A DNA stretch of 64,000 nt. Origin: Aquabacterium sp. (GTDB lineage: Bacteria > Pseudomonadota > Gammaproteobacteria > Burkholderiales > Burkholderiaceae_C). Below, in pieces: positions 38,045 through 46,754 of the stretch. Within the stretch, counting starts at the first letter, position 1. Each line of letters opens with the position of its first letter. The stretch spans positions 1-64,000 of the forward strand of contig JAKLLB010000008.1 of NCBI GenBank assembly GCA_023150345.1, given 5' to 3'. The translations under genes and the position numbers were made by a program. Under the pieces are notes generated by a model. The model was not told where the DNA came from and did no database searches. It worked only from the letters and a program-made list of their open reading frames with translations.

Positions 38045-39385
38045 CTAAGGCCAGCGCGGAGCGGCCGTCTCCGCCAGTCCCAGCTCGGGGTGTTGTTCGA
38101 GCAACATGGCCACGGCGGCCCGGCCTTCCTCATACCCGCGCTTCAGGTTACCTCGATCCCAGCGATAGGTGATGTCGGTGCTGCCATGCAGCGGCACCTC
38201 GACCACGCGCGGCACCCGGCCGCTGGTCTTGCTCAGGTGAGCCTTGAACAAGCGGATGTCGTTCTCGCCCACTTCCGCGGCAAACTGCTGGCACAGGTTG
38301 GCCAGGCTGTCGTGCAGGTTGCGCGGCCGCCGCACCTGCCGGTAGTCCACGATGCGCACCACCCAGATCTCGTCCAGGTCGGGATGATCCTCGATCAGGT
38401 TGCGAAAGTTCACGGTGTCGATCAGCGCACCCTCGCTGTACTCGTGTCCGTCGTCGTTGGGCAGGTGCACGGTCTGCTCGATGTAGGGCAGCGCGGAACA
38501 CGCGCACAGGCTCGGCCGCGTGATGGGCAGGTAGTCGCGCCGCTGGCCTCGCAGGCCCTTGCGGTAGTCGAGCCACTTGTTGTTGAACAGCTGGAGATAC
38601 CCCGTCACCCCGGATCGCTCGTCGGCCACGCGCCAGGCGTTGTGGTAGATCTCCGGTAGCGCCTGACGCCACGGCTCGGCCGCGCCGCCGTAGCGGTGCA
38701 CCAGCGCATCGAGTTGCGCCCGCCCCATGTCATCGAGTCCCGGCTCGCCCAGCAGGTCCAGTCGCTCCAGCGCCAGTCCAGCCAGCAGCGGGCTGTCGCG
38801 GTAGTAGATGTTGCTCAGTCCGTTCACGCCCGACAGGTAGGCCATCGACGTGATGAACCGGCTGGCCGGATGCAGCGCCAGCATGTTGTTGAGCACGAAG
38901 GCATTGCGCGTGGCTTCGTTGAACCAGCCCTGGGGCGACGCGAGCATGCGCGACCACTCCTCGATGGCTTGAGGCAGTTCGCCGGAGATGTCGTACACGT
39001 GGTGCCAGGTCGCTGGACTCAGCGCGTGCGACCACCAGGCCGCGGCGAAGGCGCTGAAGTTCGGTGCGAACGCGCGATTGACTGGAAAGCCCTCGTACGA
39101 GGCCGCGTCGCGAAAGGCGTGATCGTGGAAGAACTCGTACGTGCGCCGCGCCCTTTCGTCGCCTTCGAGCTGGTTGTAGTAGATGCCGACCCACGCGCCA
39201 ATGCACGACAGCGACCACACGTCGAATTGCACGCCCCGGCGCTCCAGCGCCGACAGTGCCCCGATGTGAAAGCCAGCGGCCGGCCCGCCGCCGGCCAACG
39301 CGATCGCACGCTTCTTGGGCCGTTTCGCGGGTCGCGGAGCACGACGCGGCGATGCCTTCGGTTGCGGGGCCATCTGCCCTCCCAT
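38045..39385 (-). CDS. Patatin-like protein with altered catalytic dyad
   Basis: A 446-residue patatin-fold protein with a basic N-terminal tail (residues 8-26). The oxyanion glycine motif is intact (ALAGGGPAAGFHIG, 29-42). Where patatins have GxSxG, this protein reads SLSCIGAWVG, placing Cys61 at the nucleophile position. Where the catalytic Asp of DG[AG] is expected, it has EYSEGALIDTV (E318-G-A). It is thus either a Cys/Glu variant or a catalytically dead lipid-binding member. I have a vague memory of similar Burkholderiales sequences with CIGAWVG, so the change may be family-wide. Residue 5 is another Met (39373) and could be the true start. Confidence 0.8.
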   Translation of the reverse strand: MGGQMAPQPKASPRRAPRPAKRPKKRAIALAGGGPAAGFHIGALSALERRGVQFDVWSLSCIGAWVGIYYNQLEGDERARRTYEFFHDHAFRDAASYEGFPVNRAFAPNFSAFAAAWWSHALSPATWHHVYDISGELPQAIEEWSRMLASPQGWFNEATRNAFVLNNMLALHPASRFITSMAYLSGVNGLSNIYYRDSPLLAGLALERLDLLGEPGLDDMGRAQLDALVHRYGGAAEPWRQALPEIYHNAWRVADERSGVTGYLQLFNNKWLDYRKGLRGQRRDYLPITRPSLCACSALPYIEQTVHLPNDDGHEYSEGALIDTVNFRNLIEDHPDLDEIWVVRIVDYRQVRRPRNLHDSLANLCQQFAAEVGENDIRLFKAHLSKTSGRVPRVVEVPLHGSTDITYRWDRGNLKRGYEEGRAAVAMLLEQHPELGLAETAAPRWP

Positions 39386-39482
39386 TCGTCCTCATTGTGG
39401 ATGGCACTGCGTTGCATCGCAGTGTATGTTGCAGGACGTAACAGCGGGATCTCGGCCATCCATCGCTCGAAGGAGGAGGCCC

Positions 39483-39929
39483 ATGGAAGTGATCGACGAC
39501 TGGCCTCAGGCGAGGACGGACCCGGGAGCGGCATCCACGGGCGCCGCGTCGCGTGGCGTTGCGCGTCCGGCGGCCTTGGCGCACGGTGCTGCGGTGTCGT
39601 TGGCCGCCGCGCTGTCGCGGTTCGACCCACCTGTGCTCACGCTGCACTGCTACGAGGATGTCGGCCTGCGCTGGATCGCGCTGACGTTCGACAGCACCGT
39701 CATTGCGCCCTCGGTGGTGCTGCGCGCGGGCGATGGTCTGGCTCGGTTGCTGACCCCGGCGGTGCTTCGGTTCAGCAGCCTGCGGCCGCGCGCCGTGGTG
39801 TATCTGCTCGACGAGATCCCCGCCGGAGCCGCCGGAGCCGGGGACCCCGCAGCCGGCGATCGGCTGCCCGCATCGCGCTATGGCATCACGCTGAAGGAGT
39901 TGCGCGCATCGCGCGTCGCGGGATGGTAG
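39483..39929 (+). CDS. Uncharacterised 148-residue protein
   Basis: A 148-residue protein of unknown family, preceded by the strong ribosome-binding site AGGAGGAGG. The N-terminal 40 residues are Ala/Arg-rich and probably disordered. Residues about 45-115 alternate strands and turns (PPVLTLHCYEDVGLRWIALTFD, then RPRAVVYLLDEIP) and may be a small beta domain. There is no signal peptide or membrane segment. It is followed by a strong hairpin and converges on slmA. The good RBS and terminator make it likely real. Confidence 0.6.
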   Translation: MEVIDDWPQARTDPGAASTGAASRGVARPAALAHGAAVSLAAALSRFDPPVLTLHCYEDVGLRWIALTFDSTVIAPSVVLRAGDGLARLLTPAVLRFSSLRPRAVVYLLDEIPAGAAGAGDPAAGDRLPASRYGITLKELRASRVAGW

Positions 39930-39941
39930 GTTGCCAGGCGC

Positions 39942-39960
39942 AAGGCCCGTCACGGGCCTT
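39942..39960. terminator. Bidirectional hairpin terminator
   Basis: Perfect 8-bp stem AAGGCCCG-TCA-CGGGCCTT between the convergent 148-residue gene (ends 39929) and slmA (ends 39972). The A/T ends of the stem are the only U/A tract, but the stem is strong and correctly placed for both transcripts. Confidence 0.65.
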
Positions 39961-39971
39961 CGCGTCAGGCG

Positions 39972-40709
39972 TCAGCCCACCAGCCGGGCGAGGATGGCGT
40001 CGAGTTGCTCGGTCGGGGCGCGCTTGAAGCCGGAGCGCGCGTAGCGCTGCAGCCGACCGACCAGGAACGACGTCAGGGCCGATGCCAGCGCCTGGGACTG
40101 CACAGTCGGCGTGGCCGCACCGGCCGCGTCGGCGGCGCTGCGCAGGGACATGCGCAGCTGAGACTCGAGCCGGTCGAAGAACTGGTTCATGCGGGCAATC
40201 AGGCGTTCGTTCTCGAACACCAGGGCATCGCCGACCATCACGCGCACCATGCCGGGGTTCTTCTCGCAGAACTGCAACAGCATGGTGGCAATGCGGGCGG
40301 CCTGGACACGGCCGTCGGACTCGCGCTCGGTGATCTGGTTGACCAGCGTGAACACGCTGGATTCGATGAACTCGATGAGCCCCTCGAACATCTGCGCCTT
40401 GCTGGCGAAGTGCCGGTACAGGGCGGCCTCGCTGACATCGAGCCGCCCGGCCAGCGCGGCTGTGGTGATGCGCTCGGCGCCGGGCTGCTCGAGCATGGCC
40501 GCCAGGGTTTGGAGGATCTGCACGCGGCGCTCACCGGGGCGCGGCCGCTTGCGAGACGGGGCCGGGGATGCGGCCACCACCACGCCGTCGACCGGCAGGG
40601 CACTCGGGGCAGGCACAGGCACGGCGACCAGCTGGGTTGCGGCCACGGCAGCCGTGTCGGGCTGCAAGTCGGCGATCGGTGCGCCGGATGGCTCAGGCTG
40701 AACGTGCAT
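39972..40709 (-). CDS. slmA: Nucleoid occlusion factor SlmA (TetR fold)
   Basis: A 245-residue TetR-type protein. The helix-turn-helix ITTAALAGRLDVSEAALYRHF followed by SKAQMFEGLIEFIE is very close to E. coli SlmA, as are NPGMVRVMVGDALVFENERL and the terminal RYARSGFKRAPTEQLD. SlmA binds chromosomal sites and blocks FtsZ assembly over the nucleoid. An N-terminal extension of about 50 low-complexity Ala/Pro/Val residues is absent from the E. coli protein (198 aa). It follows the HAD gene and argB on the same strand, the usual order. Confidence 0.93.
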   Translation of the reverse strand: MHVQPEPSGAPIADLQPDTAAVAATQLVAVPVPAPSALPVDGVVVAASPAPSRKRPRPGERRVQILQTLAAMLEQPGAERITTAALAGRLDVSEAALYRHFASKAQMFEGLIEFIESSVFTLVNQITERESDGRVQAARIATMLLQFCEKNPGMVRVMVGDALVFENERLIARMNQFFDRLESQLRMSLRSAADAAGAATPTVQSQALASALTSFLVGRLQRYARSGFKRAPTEQLDAILARLVG

Positions 40710-40793
40710 CTCGGCAGCCGCGGGGCGACGGGGAGGGCGAAGGCCGAGCGATTCTGGCACAGGGCCCCGGGCACCCCGGGGGGGCGAAAACAC

Positions 40794-41528
40794 CTAAGTC
40801 CGCACGCCAATGGGCACGGCGTTGACCTCTGCGGCGCCACCCCACCGTTCAAGCGGCTTCAGCCCCCGCACGACCAGATCCACATAGGCCGGGCGTATCG
40901 ACCAGCGTGCCACCACCGGCCCGCTGGCATCGCAGCGGCGGGCGTAGCGCTGCATCCAGACCGTGCGCATGCCCACGCGACGGGCGGCCTTCTGGTGCAC
41001 CAGCGTGTCCTCGACCAGCACGCAGCGGGATGCGGGCACACCCAGCCGTGCAACCAGGCGCCGCAGCATGCGCGCGTCGGGCTTGGGGCGCCAATGACCG
41101 AACATGACCATGTCTTCGATGGACAGGACGTCATCGAACAACTGGGCAATGCCCAACGCCCCCAGCACGCGCACCGCGTACTCGCGCGGGGCGTTCGTCA
41201 GCACCATCTTGCGGCCGGGCAGGCGCCTCAACACCGCGTGGTCGTGCCGGTGCCCGCTGACCTGCGTTTCCAGTCCTGGCAGCCGGTGGGTGTCGTGCAG
41301 GAAGTGCTCGGCGCGCACGCCGTGGTGGCGCACCAGGCCGATCAGCGTCGCCCCATAGCGCAGCCAGTAGCCGCGGCGCAGCGTGTCGGCCTGCGCCGCG
41401 TCGAGCTTCAGCTCGCGCTGGACATAGGCCGACATCGACCGGTTGAGCGCACCGAAGATATGCGCCCCGGCGTCATGCAGCGTGTTGTCCAGGTCGAACA
41501 ACCAGACGGTATCGCGAGCCGGCTTCAA
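40794..41528 (-). CDS. HAD-superfamily pyrimidine 5'-nucleotidase
   Basis: A 244-residue HAD hydrolase. Motif I is [12 protein letters not shown] with the nucleophile Asp; motif II is the Thr in [10 protein letters not shown]; motif III is RPKPDARM; motif IV is [11 protein letters not shown]. It resembles the SDT1/pyrimidine 5'-nucleotidase subfamily, which dephosphorylates UMP/CMP, though the exact substrate is not certain. Its ATG overlaps the argB stop (ATGA, 41528-41525). Confidence 0.9.
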   Translation of the reverse strand: MKPARDTVWLFDLDNTLHDAGAHIFGALNRSMSAYVQRELKLDAAQADTLRRGYWLRYGATLIGLVRHHGVRAEHFLHDTHRLPGLETQVSGHRHDHAVLRRLPGRKMVLTNAPREYAVRVLGALGIAQLFDDVLSIEDMVMFGHWRPKPDARMLRRLVARLGVPASRCVLVEDTLVHQKAARRVGMRTVWMQRYARRCDASGPVVARWSIRPAYVDLVVRGLKPLERWGGAAEVNAVPIGVRT

Positions 41529-42433
41529 TGCGATCGGATCATCGTGCCGTATGCCTGATCGGTCAGGATCTCCAGCAGCAGCGCATGCGGCACCCGGCCG
41601 TCGATGATGTGCACGGCGTTCACCCCGCTGCGCGCCGCATCGAGCGCGCCCGCGATCTTGGGCAGCATGCCTCCGCTGATCGTGCCATCGGCGAAGAGCT
41701 CGTCGATGCGCCGAGCGGTCAGATCGGTGAGCAGGTTGCCCGCCTTGTCGAGCACGCCCGGCGTGTTCGTCAGCAACAGCAGCTTCTCGGCCTTGAGCAC
41801 CTCGGCGAGCTTGCTGGCCACCAGGTCGGCGTTGATGTTGTAGCTCTCGTTGTGTGCGCCGAAGCCGATCGGGCTGATGACCGGAATGAACTGGTCGTCC
41901 TGCAGCGCACGCACGACGCTGGGGTCGATCGACTCGATGTCGCCCACCTGACCCACGTCGTGTTCCTTCGACGGGTCATCCTTGTCGACCATCTTGAGCT
42001 TGCGCGCGCGGATCATCCCGCCGTCACGCCCGGTCAGGCCCACGGCCTTGCCGCCGGCATGGTTGATCAATCCGACGATGTCCTGCTGCACCTCGCCGCC
42101 GAGCACCCACTCGACGACTTCCATCGTCTCCTCGTCGGTGACCCGCATGCCCTGGATGAACGTGCCCTTCTTGCCGATCTTGGCCAATGCCTCGTCGATC
42201 TGCGGCCCGCCGCCGTGCACCACCACCGGGTTCAGGCCGACCAGCTTGAGCAGCACGACATCCTCGGCGAAGTCCTGCTGCAGCGCCGGATCGGTCATGG
42301 CGTTGCCGCCGTACTTGATGACCAGGGTCTTGCCGTGGAAGCGCCGGATGTAGGGCAGGGCCTGGGCCAGGATCTCGGCCTTGTCGCGGGGCTGGATGTG
42401 GTCGACGGGCGAACTGGCGGCAACGGGGTTCAT
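41525..42433 (-). CDS. argB: Acetylglutamate kinase ArgB
   Basis: A 302-residue amino-acid kinase phosphorylating N-acetylglutamate in arginine biosynthesis. Recognised segments are [51 protein letters not shown] and [12 protein letters not shown]. Length and N-terminus (starting at ATG 42433, [14 protein letters not shown]) match the family; the frame upstream is not conserved. It works with ArgJ encoded near 7-8 kb. It is the first gene of argB-HAD-slmA and diverges from selO. Confidence 0.96.
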   Translation of the reverse strand: MNPVAASSPVDHIQPRDKAEILAQALPYIRRFHGKTLVIKYGGNAMTDPALQQDFAEDVVLLKLVGLNPVVVHGGGPQIDEALAKIGKKGTFIQGMRVTDEETMEVVEWVLGGEVQQDIVGLINHAGGKAVGLTGRDGGMIRARKLKMVDKDDPSKEHDVGQVGDIESIDPSVVRALQDDQFIPVISPIGFGAHNESYNINADLVASKLAEVLKAEKLLLLTNTPGVLDKAGNLLTDLTARRIDELFADGTISGGMLPKIAGALDAARSGVNAVHIIDGRVPHALLLEILTDQAYGTMIRSH

Positions 42434-42599
42434 GGCGGACCTTCTGACGGGGGGCATCGCACTGCCGCTGCCGGAAGTGGCACGGCAGGCGCCGATTGTA
42501 GGGATGCACCGCGTACCGGTTCCCGCAACGGCAACCCTGCACCGGCAGCGGATTCGGCTTTGCCGCGACACTGTGGGCAACAGCCTCACCGAACCCCGC

Positions 42600-44111
42600 A
42601 TGCACCCCCTCGGCCTGGAACACAGCTACGCCCGCGAACTGCCCGCCGCCTGCGTGGAGTGCCCGCCTGAGCCGGCACCGGCGCCGCGCCTGCTGTTTCT
42701 CAATGCCGAACTGGCGCACGAGCTGGGCTGGGGCCTCGAGAACCTGGGCGGCGACGACGCCGCTGCCGTGTGGTGCGGGAACCAGCTGCCCTCCGATGCC
42801 CGGCCAGTCGCCCAGGCCTACGCCGGCCATCAGTTCGGCGGCTACTCGCCGCAGCTCGGCGATGGCCGCGCCCTGCTGCTGGGCGAGCGGCTCGACCGTC
42901 ACGGCCGCCGCCGGGACATCGTGTTCAAAGGCAGCGGGCGTACGCCGTTCTCACGCGGCGGCGATGGCAAGGCCGCGGTGGGCCCGATGCTGCGCGAAGT
43001 GCTCATCGGCGAGGCCATGCATGCGCTGGGCATCCCGACGACGCGTGCCCTGGCGGTCGTCGCCACGGGCGCGACCGTCTGGCGCGACACCGCGCTGCCC
43101 GGCGCTGTGCTCACGCGCGTGGCCGCCAGCCACCTGCGCGTGGGCACGCTGCAATACTTTGCCGCCCGAGGCGACTTCGACACGCTGCGCCTGGTCGTGG
43201 ACTACGCCATCGCACGGCATGATCCACAGTTGAGCGAAGCCCCCGATCGCGTCTACGGACTGCTTCGCGCCGTGGTTCAGCGGCAAGCCAGACTCGTGGC
43301 CCAGTGGATGAACGTGGGCTTCATTCACGGCGTGATGAACACCGACAACATGACGTTGTCCGGTGAGACCATCGACTACGGGCCCTGCGCCTTCATGGAG
43401 ACCTACGACCCGGCCACGGTGTACAGCAGCATCGACCACCAGGGTCGCTATGCATACGGCAACCAGCCGGCAGCGGCGCTGTGGAACCTGGCCCGGCTGG
43501 CCGAGGCGCTGCTGCCGCTGGTGGCCGATGCGTCCGACGAAGCCAGCGTGCGCGAGGCCGTCGAGCAGGTCACCCGGGCACTGGACGACTTCCAGCCAAC
43601 TTACGCGGCCGAGCGACTGCGCGGCCAGCGCCAGCGGCTCGGCCTGCTGTCGGATGCACCGCCGGAAGACGCCGACGACGCCGCACTGGCCGCCGACTGG
43701 TTGGCGCTGATGCAGGCGCAGGCGGTGGATCACACGCTGGGCTGGAGGCTGCTGGCCGATGCGGCAACGGGCCGTTCGCAGCCGCTGCTGGCGCTGTTTC
43801 GCGAACCGCGCGACGCAGCCACATGGATCGAGCGCTGGCAGGCGCGCTGCGCGCGCGACGATGCCACCCGCGGCACCAACCCGGCCACCCGCTCCGCCGG
43901 CATGAGGCAGGCGAGCCCGCGGATCATCGCGCGCAACCACCTGGTCGAGCTCGCACTGACCGCCGCCACCGAGCATGGCGACCTGCAACCGTTCGAGCGC
44001 CTGCTGGAGGCCTTGCGCCACCCGTGGGACGACAGCGACGAGTACGCCCCTTACGCCCAGCCGGCCGCGCCCGAGCAGGCAGCCGGCTACCGCACCTACT
44101 GCGGCACCTGA
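42600..44111 (+). CDS. selO: Protein adenylyltransferase SelO (YdiU family)
   Basis: A 503-residue pseudokinase-fold enzyme that AMPylates Ser/Thr/Tyr of target proteins in redox stress. Characteristic sequences are [35 protein letters not shown], the active-site HGVMNTDNM and the metal-binding [14 protein letters not shown]. Bacterial forms lack the C-terminal selenocysteine; here the tail is GYRTYCGT. The ATG at 42600 gives the family N-terminus ([11 protein letters not shown]). The last 16 nt overlap the convergent GNAT gene. Confidence 0.95.
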   Translation: MHPLGLEHSYARELPAACVECPPEPAPAPRLLFLNAELAHELGWGLENLGGDDAAAVWCGNQLPSDARPVAQAYAGHQFGGYSPQLGDGRALLLGERLDRHGRRRDIVFKGSGRTPFSRGGDGKAAVGPMLREVLIGEAMHALGIPTTRALAVVATGATVWRDTALPGAVLTRVAASHLRVGTLQYFAARGDFDTLRLVVDYAIARHDPQLSEAPDRVYGLLRAVVQRQARLVAQWMNVGFIHGVMNTDNMTLSGETIDYGPCAFMETYDPATVYSSIDHQGRYAYGNQPAAALWNLARLAEALLPLVADASDEASVREAVEQVTRALDDFQPTYAAERLRGQRQRLGLLSDAPPEDADDAALAADWLALMQAQAVDHTLGWRLLADAATGRSQPLLALFREPRDAATWIERWQARCARDDATRGTNPATRSAGMRQASPRIIARNHLVELALTAATEHGDLQPFERLLEALRHPWDDSDEYAPYAQPAAPEQAAGYRTYCGT

Positions 44112-44572
44112 TCGGCCGCCTGCGGTGTGCAGGCCAGCGCGTGCACCATCAGGTGGCGCACGATGCCGTGCGGAAAGACGGCATGCTCGTGCACCGTGAC
44201 ATATCCCAGCGATCGGTACAGCGACGGCGCCTGGAAGCTGAGGGTTTCAAGATAGGCGATGGTGCAGCCGTGCTTGCGCGCACGCCCTTCGAAGGCATGC
44301 ACCAGCCGTGCGCCCAGTCCCTGCCGCCGCAGCGCCGGCTCCACCCACAGCTGCTGCAGCTCGCAGCACGGGCCCCAGCGCCGACCGACCGCACCGCCAT
44401 GCACGCGTCCATCGGCGTCGCGCAGGAAGCACGCCAGCGGCCGCACCTCATGCAAAGGCGCGGCCTCGTCGTTGGAACGGCCCAGCCCGCTGTCGACGAC
44501 ATCGAGATCCGGCGCGCCCGGCTCGTCGTGCAGGGTGATCGACAGGCCGTGCCCATCCAACGTCGTGCTCAC
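44096..44572 (-). CDS. GNAT-family N-acetyltransferase
   Basis: A 158-residue acetyltransferase starting at GTG 44572. The acetyl-CoA-binding motif is LRRQGLGARLVHAFE (R/Q-x-x-G-x-G/A) preceded by LQQLWVEPA. A C-terminal TLSFQAPSLYRSLGY matches the family. The substrate is unknown. It begins 3 nt after the FAR stop on the same strand and is probably co-transcribed with it. Its 3' end overlaps selO convergently. Confidence 0.88.
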   Translation of the reverse strand: MSTTLDGHGLSITLHDEPGAPDLDVVDSGLGRSNDEAAPLHEVRPLACFLRDADGRVHGGAVGRRWGPCCELQQLWVEPALRRQGLGARLVHAFEGRARKHGCTIAYLETLSFQAPSLYRSLGYVTVHEHAVFPHGIVRHLMVHALACTPQAADQVPQ

Positions 44573-44574
44573 GG

Positions 44575-46572
44575 TCAGAAGTGGATGCCGCGCATCATCT
44601 GCTGCAACGCCATGGCTTCGGCACTGAGCTTGGGCCGGTCGCTCTTGTCGCCGCGCGCGGCTTCCGAATCGGGGAACATGCGGAAGCTGGTGTTCATGAC
44701 GATCTGCGCCACCCGTGGCGCGAAGGCATGCAGCACCTGGCCGAGGATGCCCAGCCGCGTGGCGATGCGCACCGGCTTGTACACGCAGGCCTGGGCAATC
44801 ATGTCGGCGGCTTCCTCGGGGCTCAGCGTGGGCACGTTGTTGTAGATCTTGGTGGGCGCGATCATCGGCGTGCGCACCAGCGGCATGTTGATGGTGGTGA
44901 AGGTGATGCCCTGGTCGGCAAACTCGCTGGAGGCGCATCGGGTCCAGGCATCGAGCGCCGCCTTGCTGGCGACATAGGCCGAGAAGCGCGGCGCATTGGT
45001 GAGCACGCCGATCGAGCTGATGTTCACCACATGGCCGCGCCGCTTGGCCACCATGCCCGGCAGCAGGCCCATCGTCACACGCAGGCAGCCGAAGTAGTTC
45101 AGGCTCATGGTGCGCTCGTAGTCGTGGAAACGGTCGTAGCTGCTCTCGATGGCGCGGCGGATCGAGCGGCCGGCGTTGTTGACGAGGAAGTCCACGCCGC
45201 CGTGCGCCTCGGTGAGCTCACGCACGAACGCCGCGCATCCGGCTTCATCGGCGATGTCCACCGAGTAGCTGTGCACCTGCGCACTCTTGCCGGCGAACTC
45301 GCGGATCTCCTTCACGGCGTCGGCAAGCTTGTCCGCATCGCGCGCGCAGATGATCGTGACCGCGCCCGCCTCGGCGAACTTCTTGGCCGCCGCCAGGCCG
45401 ATGCCGGACGAGCCGCCCGTGACCAGCACCACCTTGCCACTGACCGTTCCCCGCAGGCTGCGGTCGATGAACAGGTCGGGGTCGAGGTGGCGCTCCCAGT
45501 AGTCCCACACCCGCCAGGCGTAGTCGTCCAGACGCGGGCAGGCGATGCCCGAGCCTTCCAGCGCCTTGAGCGTCTCGCGGCAGTCGAAGCGCGTGGGGTA
45601 GTTGACGAAAGTGAGCATGTCCTCGGGCAGGCCGAGGTCCTTCATCACCGCGTGGTAGACCCGGCGCACGGGTGCCAGCGCCATCAAGCCCTTCTTCACG
45701 CTCTTGGGGATGAAGCCCAGCAGCGCGGCATTGACGAACAGGTTCATCTTCGGCGCGTGGGCGGCCTTGCTGAAGATGTCGAGCACATCGCCCACGCGAT
45801 AGCCCACCGGATCGACGAGGTGGTAGCACTTGCCCGCATGATCGGCCTTGGCATGCGAAATGTGATCCAGCGCCGCGACGACGAAGTCCACCGGCACGAT
45901 GTTGACGCGGCCGCCCTCGAGCCCGACCGCCGGCATCCACGGCGGCAGCAACTGCCGCATGCGCTGGATGAGCTTGAAGAAGTAGTAGGGCCCGTCGATC
46001 TTGTCGGCCTCGCCAGTGGTGGAATCGCCCACCACCATGGCCGGCCGGTAGACCGTCCAGGGCACCTTGCACTCCTTGCGCACGATCTTTTCGCTCTCGT
46101 GCTTGGTCATGAAGTACGGGTGGTCGAGACCTTCTGCCTCGTCGAACATGTCTTCGCGGAAGACGCCTTCGTACAGCCCCGCGGCGGCGATCGACGACAC
46201 ATGGTGGACATGCCCCGCGTCGACCGCCCGTGCGAATTCGACGAGATTGCGCGTACCCTCGACGTTCACGCGCACCTGGCTCTCTTCGTCGGCCTCCAGG
46301 TCATAGACCGCCGCCAGGTGGTACACGGCGTCGATCTGGCCCTTCAGGGCCTTGAGTTCGTCGCTGGCCACCCCCAGCTTTCGTGCCGTGAGGTCCCCCG
46401 CAACCGGAATGGCCCGGCTGCGCGAAACCCCCCAGAACTTGTAGAGCTGTGCCAGCTTGTCCTCGCTGCCGGGGCGCATCAGGAAGTGAACCGTAGATCC
46501 GCGCCTGGCCAGCAGTGCCTTGACCAGTCGCTTGCCGATGAAGCCGGTCGCACCGGTGACGAAATACTGCAT
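44575..46572 (-). CDS. Two-domain fatty acyl-CoA reductase (Marinobacter FACoAR type)
   Basis: A 665-residue protein closely resembling, over its whole length, the Marinobacter fatty acyl-CoA reductase (Maqu_2220 type) that makes fatty alcohols from acyl-CoA. The N-terminal half is an extended SDR with GATGFIG (7-13) and YFMTK (Y153, K157). The C-terminal half is a classical SDR with TGGSSGIG (385-392), NNAGRS, S520 and YVASK (Y533, K537). The junction WDYWERHLDPDLFIDRSLRG is conserved. Both reductase sites look intact, so acyl-CoA could go to alcohol via aldehyde. The start is ATG 46572; the frame is open further up without similarity. It may feed wax-ester or storage-lipid metabolism with the genes to its right. 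Confidence 0.9.
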   Translation of the reverse strand: MQYFVTGATGFIGKRLVKALLARRGSTVHFLMRPGSEDKLAQLYKFWGVSRSRAIPVAGDLTARKLGVASDELKALKGQIDAVYHLAAVYDLEADEESQVRVNVEGTRNLVEFARAVDAGHVHHVSSIAAAGLYEGVFREDMFDEAEGLDHPYFMTKHESEKIVRKECKVPWTVYRPAMVVGDSTTGEADKIDGPYYFFKLIQRMRQLLPPWMPAVGLEGGRVNIVPVDFVVAALDHISHAKADHAGKCYHLVDPVGYRVGDVLDIFSKAAHAPKMNLFVNAALLGFIPKSVKKGLMALAPVRRVYHAVMKDLGLPEDMLTFVNYPTRFDCRETLKALEGSGIACPRLDDYAWRVWDYWERHLDPDLFIDRSLRGTVSGKVVLVTGGSSGIGLAAAKKFAEAGAVTIICARDADKLADAVKEIREFAGKSAQVHSYSVDIADEAGCAAFVRELTEAHGGVDFLVNNAGRSIRRAIESSYDRFHDYERTMSLNYFGCLRVTMGLLPGMVAKRRGHVVNISSIGVLTNAPRFSAYVASKAALDAWTRCASSEFADQGITFTTINMPLVRTPMIAPTKIYNNVPTLSPEEAADMIAQACVYKPVRIATRLGILGQVLHAFAPRVAQIVMNTSFRMFPDSEAARGDKSDRPKLSAEAMALQQMMRGIHF

Positions 46573-46754
46573 GGTCTCTCCTGTCGAAGTCGTGATGTCG
46601 CCTGGCCTGGTCGCCGCCAGGCCGCCTGCCCGGATGTTAGGGCGCATGGCCCTGGGCACCTTGGGCAGTAACCCGCAGCGCGCCGCCGAACGATCGTACG
46701 CAAACCAACGCCCCTGTCGCGCGCCACCGACGCAATGTCGCGGTCGACGATGAA

